Below, one piece after another: positions 14,521 through 23,850 of a stretch of 64,000 nt of DNA. The position numbers were made by a program, and so were the translations under genes. Location of the stretch: positions 95,684-159,683 of the forward strand of contig NZ_JAGTAR010000008.1 of the NCBI RefSeq assembly GCF_018156225.1, read 5' to 3'. Every line of letters starts with the position of its first letter. Position 1 is the first letter of the stretch. The notes below the pieces were generated by a model, which saw only the letters and a program-made list of their open reading frames with translations, had not been told where the DNA came from and did not search any database. This DNA comes from Carboxylicivirga sediminis. GTDB taxonomy: Bacteria > Bacteroidota > Bacteroidia > Bacteroidales > Marinilabiliaceae.

Positions 14521-16755
14521 TTATGCTTTATTAAATCTAAATGTGATAAAATTACCTCTCATACCTGTGCCACCCATAATAGGGTCCATCATAACATTAG
14601 TGATTAACTCTGAGTCACTTGCGCCACGACCAAAAGCACGACTCAGTTTTTTGTTGGCATGTCCAAATCCATGCACCATATATACCGAGTCCCAACGAAT
14701 ACGCTCTGTAACTCTCACTTTAATCGGGAATGTAGAAACCACGTTGTCCTGGTTTTGAAGGTAAACTTCTTGGCCATTTTTAAGTCCCCATTCTTTCGCA
14801 ACTTTAGGATTTACCCATACTGTGTTTTCATCCATCAAATCCGTCAGATTAGGGTTGTTGGCTGTACGCGAGAATGTGTGCATCGGTGCTCTTCCGTAAA
14901 TTAATCGGTAGTAGCCTGCAGGAGGTTCAGGGTGAGCTGTGTATTTGGGCATAGGATCAAAGCCATACTCTTCAAGTGATGTGGAGTACAATTCAATTTT
15001 TCCGGTATTGGTATTGAACTCAATCTCTTCACCATCTTTATAATACAAGTCATCGTAGGCACGTGGCAGTTTTTTTACACCTATTCGCTGCATTTCTTCC
15101 AGCGATGAATCGACTTTTTTCAATTGGTAGTCCAATTCTTCTTCGATTGAATCAAACGGGAAGTATTCGCCTTTCCCCAGTCGTTCAGCCAGATTCTTGG
15201 CCATCCACCAGGCTGGTTTCGAATCGTATTTTGGCTTCATAGCCGGCATACGCAATGATATGGTTGGTTCGCGATGTTGCGTAACCCTCAGTGAATCATA
15301 ACGCTCAAGATATGTACATTCAGGTAAAACCACATCAGCATATCCAGTGATTTCCATTGGCATAGTATCTACCACTACCATTAGGTCCAATGCATTAATG
15401 GCTTCCATAGTTTTGGGGCGATTGGGTAGTGTCTCAATCAGATTAGTTCCGTTAACAATCCAGGCCTTAATGCTGCAATCCATTGTTGCAGAAGGAATGG
15501 TGGCATCACATACACCGTTCGCCAATGCCAAATCAGCCAATTCATATTTACCACCCATGGCATCACGCCATGTTCTGCGTGGTTTTGGATAAGGCGGGTG
15601 AGGCACTCCTGGTACTTTGGCTTTATCAGGAATGTAGAAGCCACCTCGGCGCCCCCAAGAACCTAATAATGCATTTAGAATAGCTACAGCTCTTAAACGT
15701 TGCGTGTCATCACCATACCAGGTGACGTGACGTCCCGGGTGAACAATCGTAGCTGGTGAAGCATAAGACATTTCACGGGCTGTTTCACGAATCACTTGCG
15801 GTTTAATAGTGGTTATTCCATAGGCCCATTCAGGTGTCATGTGTTTCACATGTTCTTTCAACTGCTCAAAGCCAAATGTATATTGTTCAACGTATTTCTT
15901 GTCGTATCGTTCTTCATAAATCAAAACGTGAATCCAGGCCATCAACAATGCCAAATCGGTACTGGGTTTAATAGGTAACCAGTATTTGGATTTACTTGCA
16001 GCTGTAGAAAAGCGAGGATCAACCGTGATAATTGTAGCACCTTTATCAATCGCATCTGACATCTCCTGAACGTGCCCATTGTGCATGTTTTCACCAATGT
16101 GCGAGCCAATTAATACCATGCATTTACTATCACGAATGTCAGTTGGTTCTGGCGAGCTTAAACCTTCACCAAAGGTGGCAATAAAACCAACTTCACGTGG
16201 ACCACGGCATTGTGCATATGATGGTGCGGTAATATTTTGAGAACCGAGTGATTTTAATAAATTACCGAAATAGGTTCCTCCGGAGCCGTGAGTGAATAAG
16301 GCAAGACATTCCGGGCCATGCTCTTCAATCACTTTTTCAATCTTTTTTTGAATAAAGTCAAATGCTTCGTCCCAGCTTGCTTCTTTAAAAGTTTGTTTAC
16401 CATCGGCACCTTTCACCCTTATTAATGGCGTTTTAAGTCGATCTTCGTCATAGTACATGCCAACTCCGCCAGTTCCTCTTGGACAGAAGCGACCATTGCT
16501 ATTTGGATCATCATCGTTACCAATTATTTTCTGAATCTGACCTGCGTCATTCTTGTAGGTCCACCCAGCGCATTTCCAAAAGCACACTTCGCAATAAGTT
16601 GGTGTTCTAACCAAATCATGCGGCATCCGCCAGGGGCCTTTTGGATTTTCCGGGATGACTATTTGATTTTGAGCCATTAAATATCTTGTGCCAGCAACGA
16701 GTCCTGCAGCTCCAAGTGCCGAAATCTTAATGAAATCTCTTCTGTTCTTACCCAT
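14521..16755 (-). CDS. psrA: Molybdopterin oxidoreductase, polysulfide/thiosulfate reductase catalytic subunit
   Basis: A 744-residue DMSO-reductase-family enzyme. A Tat signal opens the protein (NRRDFIKISALGAAGLVAG). One [4Fe-4S] cluster is bound by Cys55, Cys58, Cys62 and Cys91. In the segment SYAQCRGPREVG, Cys183 is the expected molybdenum ligand, which places it with PsrA, PhsA and related sulfur-compound reductases rather than with Ser- or Asp-ligated members. The C-terminal molydopterin-binding domain is seen at about 615-740 (YGRAPMHTFSRTANNP, MVHGFGHANKKLSRAFGRGASD). It would act in the periplasm using bis-MGD supplied by the neighbouring Moco operon. Substrate could be polysulfide, thiosulfate or tetrathionate; context with YeeE/YedE and rhodanese favours the first two. 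Confidence 0.85.
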   Translation of the reverse strand: MGKNRRDFIKISALGAAGLVAGTRYLMAQNQIVIPENPKGPWRMPHDLVRTPTYCEVCFWKCAGWTYKNDAGQIQKIIGNDDDPNSNGRFCPRGTGGVGMYYDEDRLKTPLIRVKGADGKQTFKEASWDEAFDFIQKKIEKVIEEHGPECLALFTHGSGGTYFGNLLKSLGSQNITAPSYAQCRGPREVGFIATFGEGLSSPEPTDIRDSKCMVLIGSHIGENMHNGHVQEMSDAIDKGATIITVDPRFSTAASKSKYWLPIKPSTDLALLMAWIHVLIYEERYDKKYVEQYTFGFEQLKEHVKHMTPEWAYGITTIKPQVIRETAREMSYASPATIVHPGRHVTWYGDDTQRLRAVAILNALLGSWGRRGGFYIPDKAKVPGVPHPPYPKPRRTWRDAMGGKYELADLALANGVCDATIPSATMDCSIKAWIVNGTNLIETLPNRPKTMEAINALDLMVVVDTMPMEITGYADVVLPECTYLERYDSLRVTQHREPTISLRMPAMKPKYDSKPAWWMAKNLAERLGKGEYFPFDSIEEELDYQLKKVDSSLEEMQRIGVKKLPRAYDDLYYKDGEEIEFNTNTGKIELYSTSLEEYGFDPMPKYTAHPEPPAGYYRLIYGRAPMHTFSRTANNPNLTDLMDENTVWVNPKVAKEWGLKNGQEVYLQNQDNVVSTFPIKVRVTERIRWDSVYMVHGFGHANKKLSRAFGRGASDSELITNVMMDPIMGGTGMRGNFITFRFNKA

Positions 16756-16784
16756 TGGCTTGTTGAATTAGAATGTTGTATGGG

Positions 16785-16792
16785 CAAAACTA
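16785..16792 (-). promoter_or_regulatory. Putative -7 box of the psr operon
   Basis: TAGTTTTG on the minus strand matches TAnnTTTG and lies 29 bp before the psrA start. No clear TTG is found at the -33 distance, so the call is moderate. Confidence 0.45.
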
Positions 16793-17190
16793 ATAAAATA
16801 TATAGATAACTAGATGTGTGGATTGATGAATAATTACATGTATGGATTAATCAATATTTAGACTTAATATACATAAGGAATGTAGAGCACAAGTCCACAG
16901 GAGTTATGGAAAGTAAGCAGATATAAGGATGTAATAGTATTTAAAATTCGTAAGTTAAAGAAGTGCGTAGAATAAGTAATATTCATTTCAATACTAATAC
17001 TAAGTTTGTATTCTGTATGTGTGCGGAAGGGTATCTTACATTAACAAGAATATAAGAGGTCTTCTAAAAAACATTGGGAGGTTTAATTAAAAATGAATAG
17101 TAAGCTACTTACCAATAGCTTATCAATGGATTAAATAGATGTAACTAATCATTATACTTGAAAATTCAACAGTCATTCGGTCAAAGCATA
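16793..17190. other. AT-rich gap without a gene
   Basis: About 400 bp between the psr promoter box and the end of the BFD-like gene. I see no open reading frame with coding character. A 7-bp inverted repeat TAAGCTA/TAGCTTA (17101-17107 with 17116-17122) is a weak hairpin downstream of the ferredoxin gene without a T-run. Confidence 0.5.
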
Positions 17191-17373
17191 CTAGTTGTGT
17201 TTTGATTCCTGCTTTTCCAGAAATGCCTCAATGGAGTTAATGCACCTACCGCAATTAGTGCCTGCTCCGGTTTTATTTTGAATGATTTCAAGCGTGGCCA
17301 TATCGACATTATTTATTGTATCGATAAGCTCTTTCTCTCTTACCCCATTGCAAAGACATATTAATTTGCTCAT
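17191..17373 (-). CDS. BFD-like [2Fe-2S] ferredoxin
   Basis: A 60-residue protein made almost wholly of a BFD-like [2Fe-2S] domain: CLC near the N-terminus (LICLCNGV) and CGRC in TGAGTNCGRCINSIE. I start it at 17373 (MSKLIC), not at 17391, because the shorter form begins exactly where the domain does. Stand-alone BFD proteins mobilise iron from bacterioferritin or accept electrons for other enzymes; NirB and NasA-type reductases carry the domain as a module. There is no bacterioferritin gene in the window; proximity to the Psr operon, in the same direction, may hint at an electron-transfer or regulatory role there. Confidence 0.82.
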   Translation of the reverse strand: MSKLICLCNGVREKELIDTINNVDMATLEIIQNKTGAGTNCGRCINSIEAFLEKQESKHN

Positions 17374-17601
17374 AGTATTTAATTTTAGCACGCGAAAATA
17401 TAGCTTTTTGGTGTTTTTTTTAATGATTACACCTAAATTAAAGGGGTTAAAAGGGGATTAATAAAAATTAACAAAAATTCATAAAAATTTTGCTTTTAAA
17501 AATCTAAAAAGTATATTTGACTAGCTCTTTGATTTAGAGGAATTAATGAAAAGTGATTAAAAACATTAGTGAAATTACAAATAGAAATAAAAAGAAATGA
17601 A

Positions 17602-17632
17602 TTTGTGATAAATTAATATTTTTGTACTTTTG
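17602..17632 (+). promoter_or_regulatory. Promoter of the first Sus locus
   Basis: TTTG (17602-17605), a 19-bp spacer and TACTTTTG (17625-17632) fit the Bacteroidota consensus TTTG-N19-TAnnTTTG exactly. Transcription would start near 17640, giving a leader of about 285 nt in front of the SusC gene. Confidence 0.8.
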
Positions 17633-17706
17633 TAGCGTCAATTTCGCCAGTTGACACTTTTTAAAAGAATACAACACAATTAAATAAAAGTTTAACCTTT
17701 ATCGCC

Positions 17707-17925
17707 ATTATTAACTTTTAAACCTTTAGTCATGAACACTAGAAACCGTATTTTTAAAAAGAACATTCCTATTTATTTTTATTAAAACTGCACTTTGTTG
17801 TTTGTCTATGAATATTCGCCAGTATTCATATGTAAACGGATTTATTGTGTGGTTAAGTCTATGAATGAATTAGCGTATGTCGCGCTATAATTTTATCACT
17901 ATTATTAACTTAAACCTTTTGTTTT
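17707..17925 (+). promoter_or_regulatory. SusC leader with three mini-ORFs and a duplicated start-site motif
   Basis: The leader holds three tiny reading frames: 17732-17785 (17 codons), 17808-17864 (18 codons) and 17861-17890 (9 codons), the last two overlapping as ATGA. A motif of the form ATTATTAACTTTTAAACC followed by TTTAGTC stands directly before the first of them (17707-17731) and, slightly altered, directly before the SusC start (17901-17925). The same motif precedes the second SusC gene (24183-24207). A 7-bp hairpin ATGAATA/TATTCAT (17808-17814 with 17823-17829) covers the second mini-ORF start. Expression of the peptides is unproven; AT-rich leaders throw up such frames by chance. 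Confidence 0.35.
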
Positions 17926-20900
17926 ATGCGCAGATTAGCATTAATCGCGTCCCTGATATTATTCGTGGGACTGAACGCAATGTTTGCTCAAACAACAACC
18001 ATTACCGGTCTTGTAACCGATAGTGAATCTGGTGAGCCAATGCCAGGCGTGTCAGTTGTTGTTAGAGGAACAACTATTGGTACTGTCACAAATGTTGATG
18101 GTAACTATACTTTAAGTGTACCTGATGATGCAACAAATTTGTTGTTCTCATTTGTTGGTATGAAAACACAAGACGTTGTTATTGGAGGAAGAACCACCAT
18201 TAATGTGGTACTGGAATCTGAAGCAATTGGTGTAGATGAGGTGGTTGTAACTGCCTTGGGGGTTTCCCGCGAAAAGAAGTCCTTAGGTTATGCTTCGCAA
18301 AGTGTAAAAGCTGATGATTTGACTGCAGCTAATAATACAAATGCAGTATCTGCTTTGGCAGGTAAAGTTGCTGGTGTTCAAATCTCTGGTTCGAATTTTG
18401 CTGGTTCGCAAAATGTATTAATACGTGGAGCAAGTTCTTTAACAGGTAATAACCAACCGTTATACGTTGTTGATGGAGTACCTTTAGATGCATCGAACTT
18501 TAACAGTACTGGTGCACAAACTGGAGGTGGTGGTATCGACTATGGTTCAATGAGTAATGACTTGAACCCTGCGGATATTGAAAGTATCAATATTCTTAAA
18601 GGTAGTGCTGCAACGGCTCAGTATGGTAGTCGTGGCCAGAATGGTGTTATCATGATAACAACTAAGACAGGTAAAGCAGGCAAGAAGACTTTTGCAGTTG
18701 ATGTTAATTCTGGTATTTCATGGGAAAAAGTTAATGTTATTCCACAACAACAAAAGAAATATGGTGGTGGTCTTGGAGACTTTAGAACTGAAACTATTGA
18801 TGGAAATGATTATGAAGTAGTACTTTATCGTATGGATGAAAGTTGGGGTCCAAAATATGATCCTAATCGTGAGGTAATACATTGGTGGGGTGCAGCTGAT
18901 TATGAAAAAGGGATTACAACCACTCCTGAGACAGCACCTTGGGTTTATCCAGAAGAGAATTACGAAGATTATTATGAAACAGGAGTTGCCTACACAAATT
19001 CTGTTTCAATCCGCGCTACTACTGAGAAGTCAGCTTTGAGATTTGGTTATACTAATGTGAACATGACAGGAACTATGCCAAATTCAAGTCAAGATAAGCA
19101 TACGTTCAATATTAACGGAAGTACTGAGTTATGGGATGGTTTTGCTGAGGTAAATGCTAACATGACTTATGTATACACTTATACAAAAGGACGTCCGGAA
19201 GGTGGATATGGTGATAAATCAGTATCTCAGAAATTTTTCCAGTGGGGACAAACTCAATTAGATATGTCTCGCCTGAGAAATTATAAAAACCCTGATGGCA
19301 CGCAAAGAACCTGGAACAGGAGATCATTCTCTAATGGTACACCTGTATATTCAGACAACCCATATTGGATTGCTTACGAAAGTTATTCAGATGATGATCG
19401 TGAGCGTGTTTTCGGAACAACTGGTATGAAGTTTCATTTGACTGATTATTTGACTGCTGAAGGTAATGTTTTCCTTGATACTTATGCTTTCAATATTAGA
19501 GATAGGATGGCTGTTGGTTCACAAGCTCAATCATATTTTTACAAAGCAGATCGCCAGCGTACCGAGTTAAACTTAGAAGGTAGACTTAACTTTACAAAGA
19601 AGATAAATGATTTCAATATTCTTTCATATGTAGGAGTTAACCGTCGTAAAGAGCATTATCAATCATTGATTGGTGAAACTGATGGTGGTCTTGTTATTCC
19701 TGGTCTTTATGATCTAAATAACTCAGTAAATACACCTGCTGTACGTGACTATTTGGAAAAGAAAATGGTTAACAGTTGGTTTGCATTTGCAAGTTTTGGT
19801 TGGAAGGATATGGTATACTTGGATGCTTCTATCCGTCAGGATTTTGATACATCACTACCAACAAATGATAATATTTATACTTATCCATCTGTTTCTTTGA
19901 GTTATATTTTATCTGAAAGCTTGAATTTACCTTGGTTAAACATGGCCAAAATTCGTGCTAATTACGCAGGTGTAGGTAACGGAACTGATCCATACAGAGT
20001 TAAGACGCTATTTGAGACAGGTCAGCCGTTTAATGGTTCTCCTATTTTTACTCTTCCTGCAACATTGAATAATCCTGAGCTGAAGGCCGAGAGTACTTCG
20101 GAGTATGAAATTGGTTTTGAAGCTTCTGCTTTTAATAACCGTATTTTCGTCGACTTTAGTTATTATAACCGTGCTACCAAAGACCAGATTGTTGCTTTAG
20201 AGTTAAGTACAACAACCGGTTATGGAAGTAAGTACATTAATGCTGGTAAAATTGAAAACTCAGGTGTTGAATTAGTACTTTCAGGAACTCCTTATATTAC
20301 AAGTGATTTCCGTTGGGATATTGATTTTACTTTCGCTAAGAATGATAGTAAGGTACTTGAATTACCTGAAGGCATTGATAAAATACAGTTAGCGAGAGCC
20401 CCGTTTGGAGGTGCTTATGTTAATGCTTCGCAAGGAGATCCATATCAAATGCTATGGGGATATGACTTCGTATATGACGATGCCGGAAATAAGGTTATTG
20501 ACGAAGGAACAGGTTTCTATGCTACATCAGGAGCTCTAACTCCTATTGGTTCTGCTTTGCCAGACTATAATATGGGTATTAGAAACAGCTTCCGTTTCAA
20601 AGATTTCGATCTAGCAGCTTTAATTGACATCCAAAAAGGTGGTAATTATTACTCATTGACTAATATGTGGGCGATGTACTCAGGTATGGATGAGAAAACT
20701 GCGGTTGCTACTGCAAATGGAAATACTATTCGTGAGGATGGTTTAGTATTAGATGGAGTAATTGCTACTTATGATGATGATGGTAATATTGTATCAACTC
20801 GTCCTAATGATGTGCATATTTCGGCACAGGATTATGGCGCGTATCATTATCATGGATTTGGAATGCCAAGTGCTACTAGCTTCTATGATGCAACTTACAT

Positions 20901-21126
20901 TAAATTAAGAGAGGTAACATTAGGTTATACTTTACCGCAATTTACAGACGTAATTAAAAATGCCCGCGTTTCTCTTTATGGACGTAACCTGTTTGTATGG
21001 GGCCTTGACAATGACGGAATTGATCCTGAATCAACTGTAAATGGTTCTGGTAATATTCAGGGTTTAGAAGGAGGTATTATTCCTGCAACCAGAACCTTTG
21101 GATTTAACGTGCAATTAACATTCTAA
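17926..21126 (+). CDS. SusC/RagA family TonB-dependent outer-membrane transporter
   Basis: A 1066-residue protein with a signal peptide (cleavage after AMFAQ), a CarboxypepD_reg-like domain (residues about 25-105: ITGLVTDSESGEPMPGVSVVV, FVGMKTQDV), the SusC box VVVTALGVSREKKSLGYA, a plug domain (IRGASSLTGNNQPLYVVDGVPLD, SAATAQYGSRGQNGVIMITTK) and a long beta-barrel ending in the typical C-terminal FNVQLTF. It imports oligosaccharides or peptides with its SusD partner, encoded 12 bp downstream. No glycoside hydrolase is in the same run, so the substrate is open. The base composition is noticeably more AT-rich than in the second SusC gene at 24208. Confidence 0.95.
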   Translation: MRRLALIASLILFVGLNAMFAQTTTITGLVTDSESGEPMPGVSVVVRGTTIGTVTNVDGNYTLSVPDDATNLLFSFVGMKTQDVVIGGRTTINVVLESEAIGVDEVVVTALGVSREKKSLGYASQSVKADDLTAANNTNAVSALAGKVAGVQISGSNFAGSQNVLIRGASSLTGNNQPLYVVDGVPLDASNFNSTGAQTGGGGIDYGSMSNDLNPADIESINILKGSAATAQYGSRGQNGVIMITTKTGKAGKKTFAVDVNSGISWEKVNVIPQQQKKYGGGLGDFRTETIDGNDYEVVLYRMDESWGPKYDPNREVIHWWGAADYEKGITTTPETAPWVYPEENYEDYYETGVAYTNSVSIRATTEKSALRFGYTNVNMTGTMPNSSQDKHTFNINGSTELWDGFAEVNANMTYVYTYTKGRPEGGYGDKSVSQKFFQWGQTQLDMSRLRNYKNPDGTQRTWNRRSFSNGTPVYSDNPYWIAYESYSDDDRERVFGTTGMKFHLTDYLTAEGNVFLDTYAFNIRDRMAVGSQAQSYFYKADRQRTELNLEGRLNFTKKINDFNILSYVGVNRRKEHYQSLIGETDGGLVIPGLYDLNNSVNTPAVRDYLEKKMVNSWFAFASFGWKDMVYLDASIRQDFDTSLPTNDNIYTYPSVSLSYILSESLNLPWLNMAKIRANYAGVGNGTDPYRVKTLFETGQPFNGSPIFTLPATLNNPELKAESTSEYEIGFEASAFNNRIFVDFSYYNRATKDQIVALELSTTTGYGSKYINAGKIENSGVELVLSGTPYITSDFRWDIDFTFAKNDSKVLELPEGIDKIQLARAPFGGAYVNASQGDPYQMLWGYDFVYDDAGNKVIDEGTGFYATSGALTPIGSALPDYNMGIRNSFRFKDFDLAALIDIQKGGNYYSLTNMWAMYSGMDEKTAVATANGNTIREDGLVLDGVIATYDDDGNIVSTRPNDVHISAQDYGAYHYHGFGMPSATSFYDATYIKLREVTLGYTLPQFTDVIKNARVSLYGRNLFVWGLDNDGIDPESTVNGSGNIQGLEGGIIPATRTFGFNVQLTF

Positions 21127-21138
21127 TTTGATTATATC

Positions 21139-22656
21139 ATGAGAATATTTAAATATTATATACTTGTTGTAGTTATTGCTGCGTTGACTGCCTGTGAAGT
21201 CGAATATTACGACAGTCCAAATGCTGCAGCAGTAGTACCAACTCCGGGTATTATTAACCGGGTACAAAAACAGTTAATGACTGACACTCGTGATGAGTGG
21301 TTTTCAGGACGTCAGGCATTGTTGTGGGCTCAATATTGGGGACAGGTTAACTATACAGAGGAAGACCGTTTTCAATACCGTGAAACCGTTAACGAAGGTG
21401 GATGGGATGATCTTTATATGCATGCTGAGGATTTAAAAGCTATTATTGACTTAAATACAGATGAGGCTACAAAAGCTGATATGGCAGCATATGGACCAAA
21501 TGTAAATCAGATTGCAGCAGCACGTATTATGTTGGCTTATGTTTTCCATCAGGCTGTTGAGGTTTGGGGTGATATTCCTTATTACTCATATGGAAGCGAT
21601 GACCCAGAATTCCAAGCATTGGATTTAGTAGTTGGAGATCAAAAATACCCTGCATATGCCAGCCAGGCTAAAATTTACGCTGACCTTCTGAAAGAATTAG
21701 ATGAAGCTGAAGCTCAAATTACGGGTGACTATGTTATTGATGGTGATAATTTCTTTAATGGCGATGCAGCTAAATGGAAGAAATTTGCTAACTCTTTAAG
21801 ATTAAGAATAGCCAACCGCATTAAGGGAGCGAACGCTACTTTAGCTAATCAGCATATTGCTGACGCTTCTGGTAATGTAATGACAAGCAATGCTGACAAT
21901 GCAGGCGTGACTTATACTGCCGACAATGATGCTAATACAGCACCTATGTATGCTGCTTTTTACATTAGTAACCGTTTAGACTTTGCACCAGCGCATACTT
22001 TTGTTGAGCTGCTGAAAGGCGAAAGAGGTCCATTTGGTTGGGACCCTCGAATTGATGCAATGGTAGCTGATAATGACGAAGGTTTTAAAATTGGTATACC
22101 TGTTGGAGCTAGCCGTGATGTAGTTGGTGATTTTGAATGGGAATCATTACCTGGTGATGGTATCCTTGACCCTAAATACACTGAACTATTTATGGAGTAT
22201 TCAGAAGTATGCTTCTTGTTAAGTGAAAACAATGGTTGGGATCAAACCTGGTACGAAAAGGGTGTTGCTGCTTCAATGGAAAAATGGGGTGTTGACGCTG
22301 CTACAATTGCAAGTTATGTAGCTGGTTTACCTGCTGCTTCTGAAGAAACTGTACTAACTCAGAAGTACATAGCTTTATACATGCAACCATATGAAGCTTG
22401 GGCAGAATACCGTCGTACTGGTTATCCTAAAACTTTGGTAATGCCAGGTCAATCTTACGATGTTGTTGTTCCTCGCGCAGATGGTTCGACTACCACATTT
22501 AGTTATGAGTTTGATCCTTTAGTAGATTTAACTGATTTGCCTAACCGTATCAACTATCCATTAGTGGAGCAAAACCTAAACGGAGAGAATAATGCTGCTG
22601 CAGCCGAAGCCATTGGTGGAGATGCAATGGATACAAAATTATGGTGGCAAAAATAA
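21139..22656 (+). CDS. SusD/RagB family surface lipoprotein (SusD-like_2 type)
   Basis: A 505-residue lipoprotein with lipobox LTAC (Cys19). Its body has motifs of the SusD-like_2 branch (GIINRVQKQLMTD, WAQYWGQVNYTEEDRF, LRLRIANRIKG, QKYIALYMQPYEAWAEYRRTGYP). It forms the lid of the SusC transporter, binding substrate at the cell surface. It lies 12 bp after the SusC gene and 17 bp before the next lipoprotein gene, in one operon. The SusD-like_2 branch occurs with peptide- as well as glycan-linked systems, so the ligand is not determined. Confidence 0.92.
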   Translation: MRIFKYYILVVVIAALTACEVEYYDSPNAAAVVPTPGIINRVQKQLMTDTRDEWFSGRQALLWAQYWGQVNYTEEDRFQYRETVNEGGWDDLYMHAEDLKAIIDLNTDEATKADMAAYGPNVNQIAAARIMLAYVFHQAVEVWGDIPYYSYGSDDPEFQALDLVVGDQKYPAYASQAKIYADLLKELDEAEAQITGDYVIDGDNFFNGDAAKWKKFANSLRLRIANRIKGANATLANQHIADASGNVMTSNADNAGVTYTADNDANTAPMYAAFYISNRLDFAPAHTFVELLKGERGPFGWDPRIDAMVADNDEGFKIGIPVGASRDVVGDFEWESLPGDGILDPKYTELFMEYSEVCFLLSENNGWDQTWYEKGVAASMEKWGVDAATIASYVAGLPAASEETVLTQKYIALYMQPYEAWAEYRRTGYPKTLVMPGQSYDVVVPRADGSTTTFSYEFDPLVDLTDLPNRINYPLVEQNLNGENNAAAAEAIGGDAMDTKLWWQK

Positions 22657-22673
22657 TTGAACCCTAATAATTA

Positions 22674-23756
22674 ATGAATATGAAAAATATATTATTATAC
22701 AGTGTATTAATCGTTTTTATTAGCGTATTTGTTGCTTGTGATGACGATGATGATACCAATTTTCTGCCTTCTACAACCGTAGGGGTAGATGTGGACGAGG
22801 TAACAATCTTCGATAGTCCGTTTACAGTTAATTTTACTACTTCAAATACAAATGTAAGTGAGCTGGTAATTAATGGTGGAGAAGTTGCTGATATGAAAGT
22901 AGCTATTTCGGATATGAAGGGAAGTAGTACTTTCGATATGACTGACTTTGGCTCAAGCTGGGCAATTGGTAAAGGCGAAAGTTTTAGTACTACAGTTGAT
23001 TTTGGTTCCAGTCAGAGTGTAAGTTATTTCTCTGTGGCTGTAGTTGAAGCTTTAGCAGCAGAATTGTCAGCAGCTACTATTGCGGAATATGATTCTGCTA
23101 TGAGTGAAGTTACCTTAAGCGGTGCTACTATGTTTAACGCTCTAGGAAATGTTGTGGTTGAGCGTAAGATCATAACAGAAGCAGAACCAAATCCTGCATT
23201 TGTTGAAATGGATAGTGATACTCCTGGTAATGAGTATGAATATACTGAGGAGTACTATGGAGTTGATTATAACCTGAATGACACTATTGTATACAAGATT
23301 ACTGCTACTTCAGGTGCGCATGTTGAAACGACAATGATTGAATTGCCTGTTGTCTCTAAAATGTTGCCAGATGTTAGTGCTGAAGCTTTGGATGCTACTA
23401 ATAGTCCTTTTGCATTTATGCCTGTTAAAGATGGTGATGATGTTGGCGTTTTAACTTTTGTTAGCCCTCGTAGTATTTCTTCTGCAGATGTTATGTTTGT
23501 TGAGATTGAAGAAGGTAATCAGGTGGAGTTATTCGCAGAATTAAACACTTTCTCAACTTTAGTAGAGATTGTTGATGCTGCTGCACTTAGTGCTACAATA
23601 ACTGATGCTGCTATCGGAGAAGTTTATGCATTTATGTATGATTTCGAAGATGTGAGTTATTATGGTTATATGACTATTACCGAAATCCACTCGACCGATA
23701 TAGGTGATGCAATGGATGGAATTGAATTTACATATACGCAAGATGTAAGACAGTAA
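22674..23756 (+). CDS. Surface lipoprotein of unknown function in Sus locus 1
   Basis: A 360-residue protein with a lipoprotein signal (VFVACDDDDDTNF) whose cysteine is followed by a run of acidic residues; such acidic stretches act as a lipoprotein export signal to the surface in Bacteroidota. I do not recognise a domain. The sequence is rich in Ser, Thr, Val and Asp and predicts as beta sandwich repeats, in the position where SusE/SusF-like ligand-binding proteins are found. An alternative start at 22680 (second Met) is possible. It is the last gene of the locus, with a terminator 60 bp on. Confidence 0.75.
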   Translation: MNMKNILLYSVLIVFISVFVACDDDDDTNFLPSTTVGVDVDEVTIFDSPFTVNFTTSNTNVSELVINGGEVADMKVAISDMKGSSTFDMTDFGSSWAIGKGESFSTTVDFGSSQSVSYFSVAVVEALAAELSAATIAEYDSAMSEVTLSGATMFNALGNVVVERKIITEAEPNPAFVEMDSDTPGNEYEYTEEYYGVDYNLNDTIVYKITATSGAHVETTMIELPVVSKMLPDVSAEALDATNSPFAFMPVKDGDDVGVLTFVSPRSISSADVMFVEIEEGNQVELFAELNTFSTLVEIVDAAALSATITDAAIGEVYAFMYDFEDVSYYGYMTITEIHSTDIGDAMDGIEFTYTQDVRQ

Positions 23757-23795
23757 TGAAAAATCATAAACTTTTAAGCTGTGATGGAACGTAGA

Positions 23796-23815
23796 TTAAA
23801 GGTTTAGTTGTGTGA
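23796..23815 (+). repeat. Copy 1 of the motif TAAAGGTTTA..GTTGTGTGA
   Basis: TTAAAGGTTTAGTTGTGTGA lies between the last gene of Sus locus 1 and its terminator. A near copy (with three extra bases in the middle) is found at 24120-24143 in the leader of Sus locus 2. Confidence 0.5.
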
Positions 23816-23816
23816 G

Positions 23817-23850
23817 GAAGGGGTGTCAGGCGGCACCCCTTCTGATTTTT
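23817..23850 (+). terminator. Terminator of Sus locus 1
   Basis: A perfect 9-bp stem GAAGGGGTG/CACCCCTTC (23817-23825 with 23834-23842) with an 8-nt loop is followed by TGATTTTT. Confidence 0.85.
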
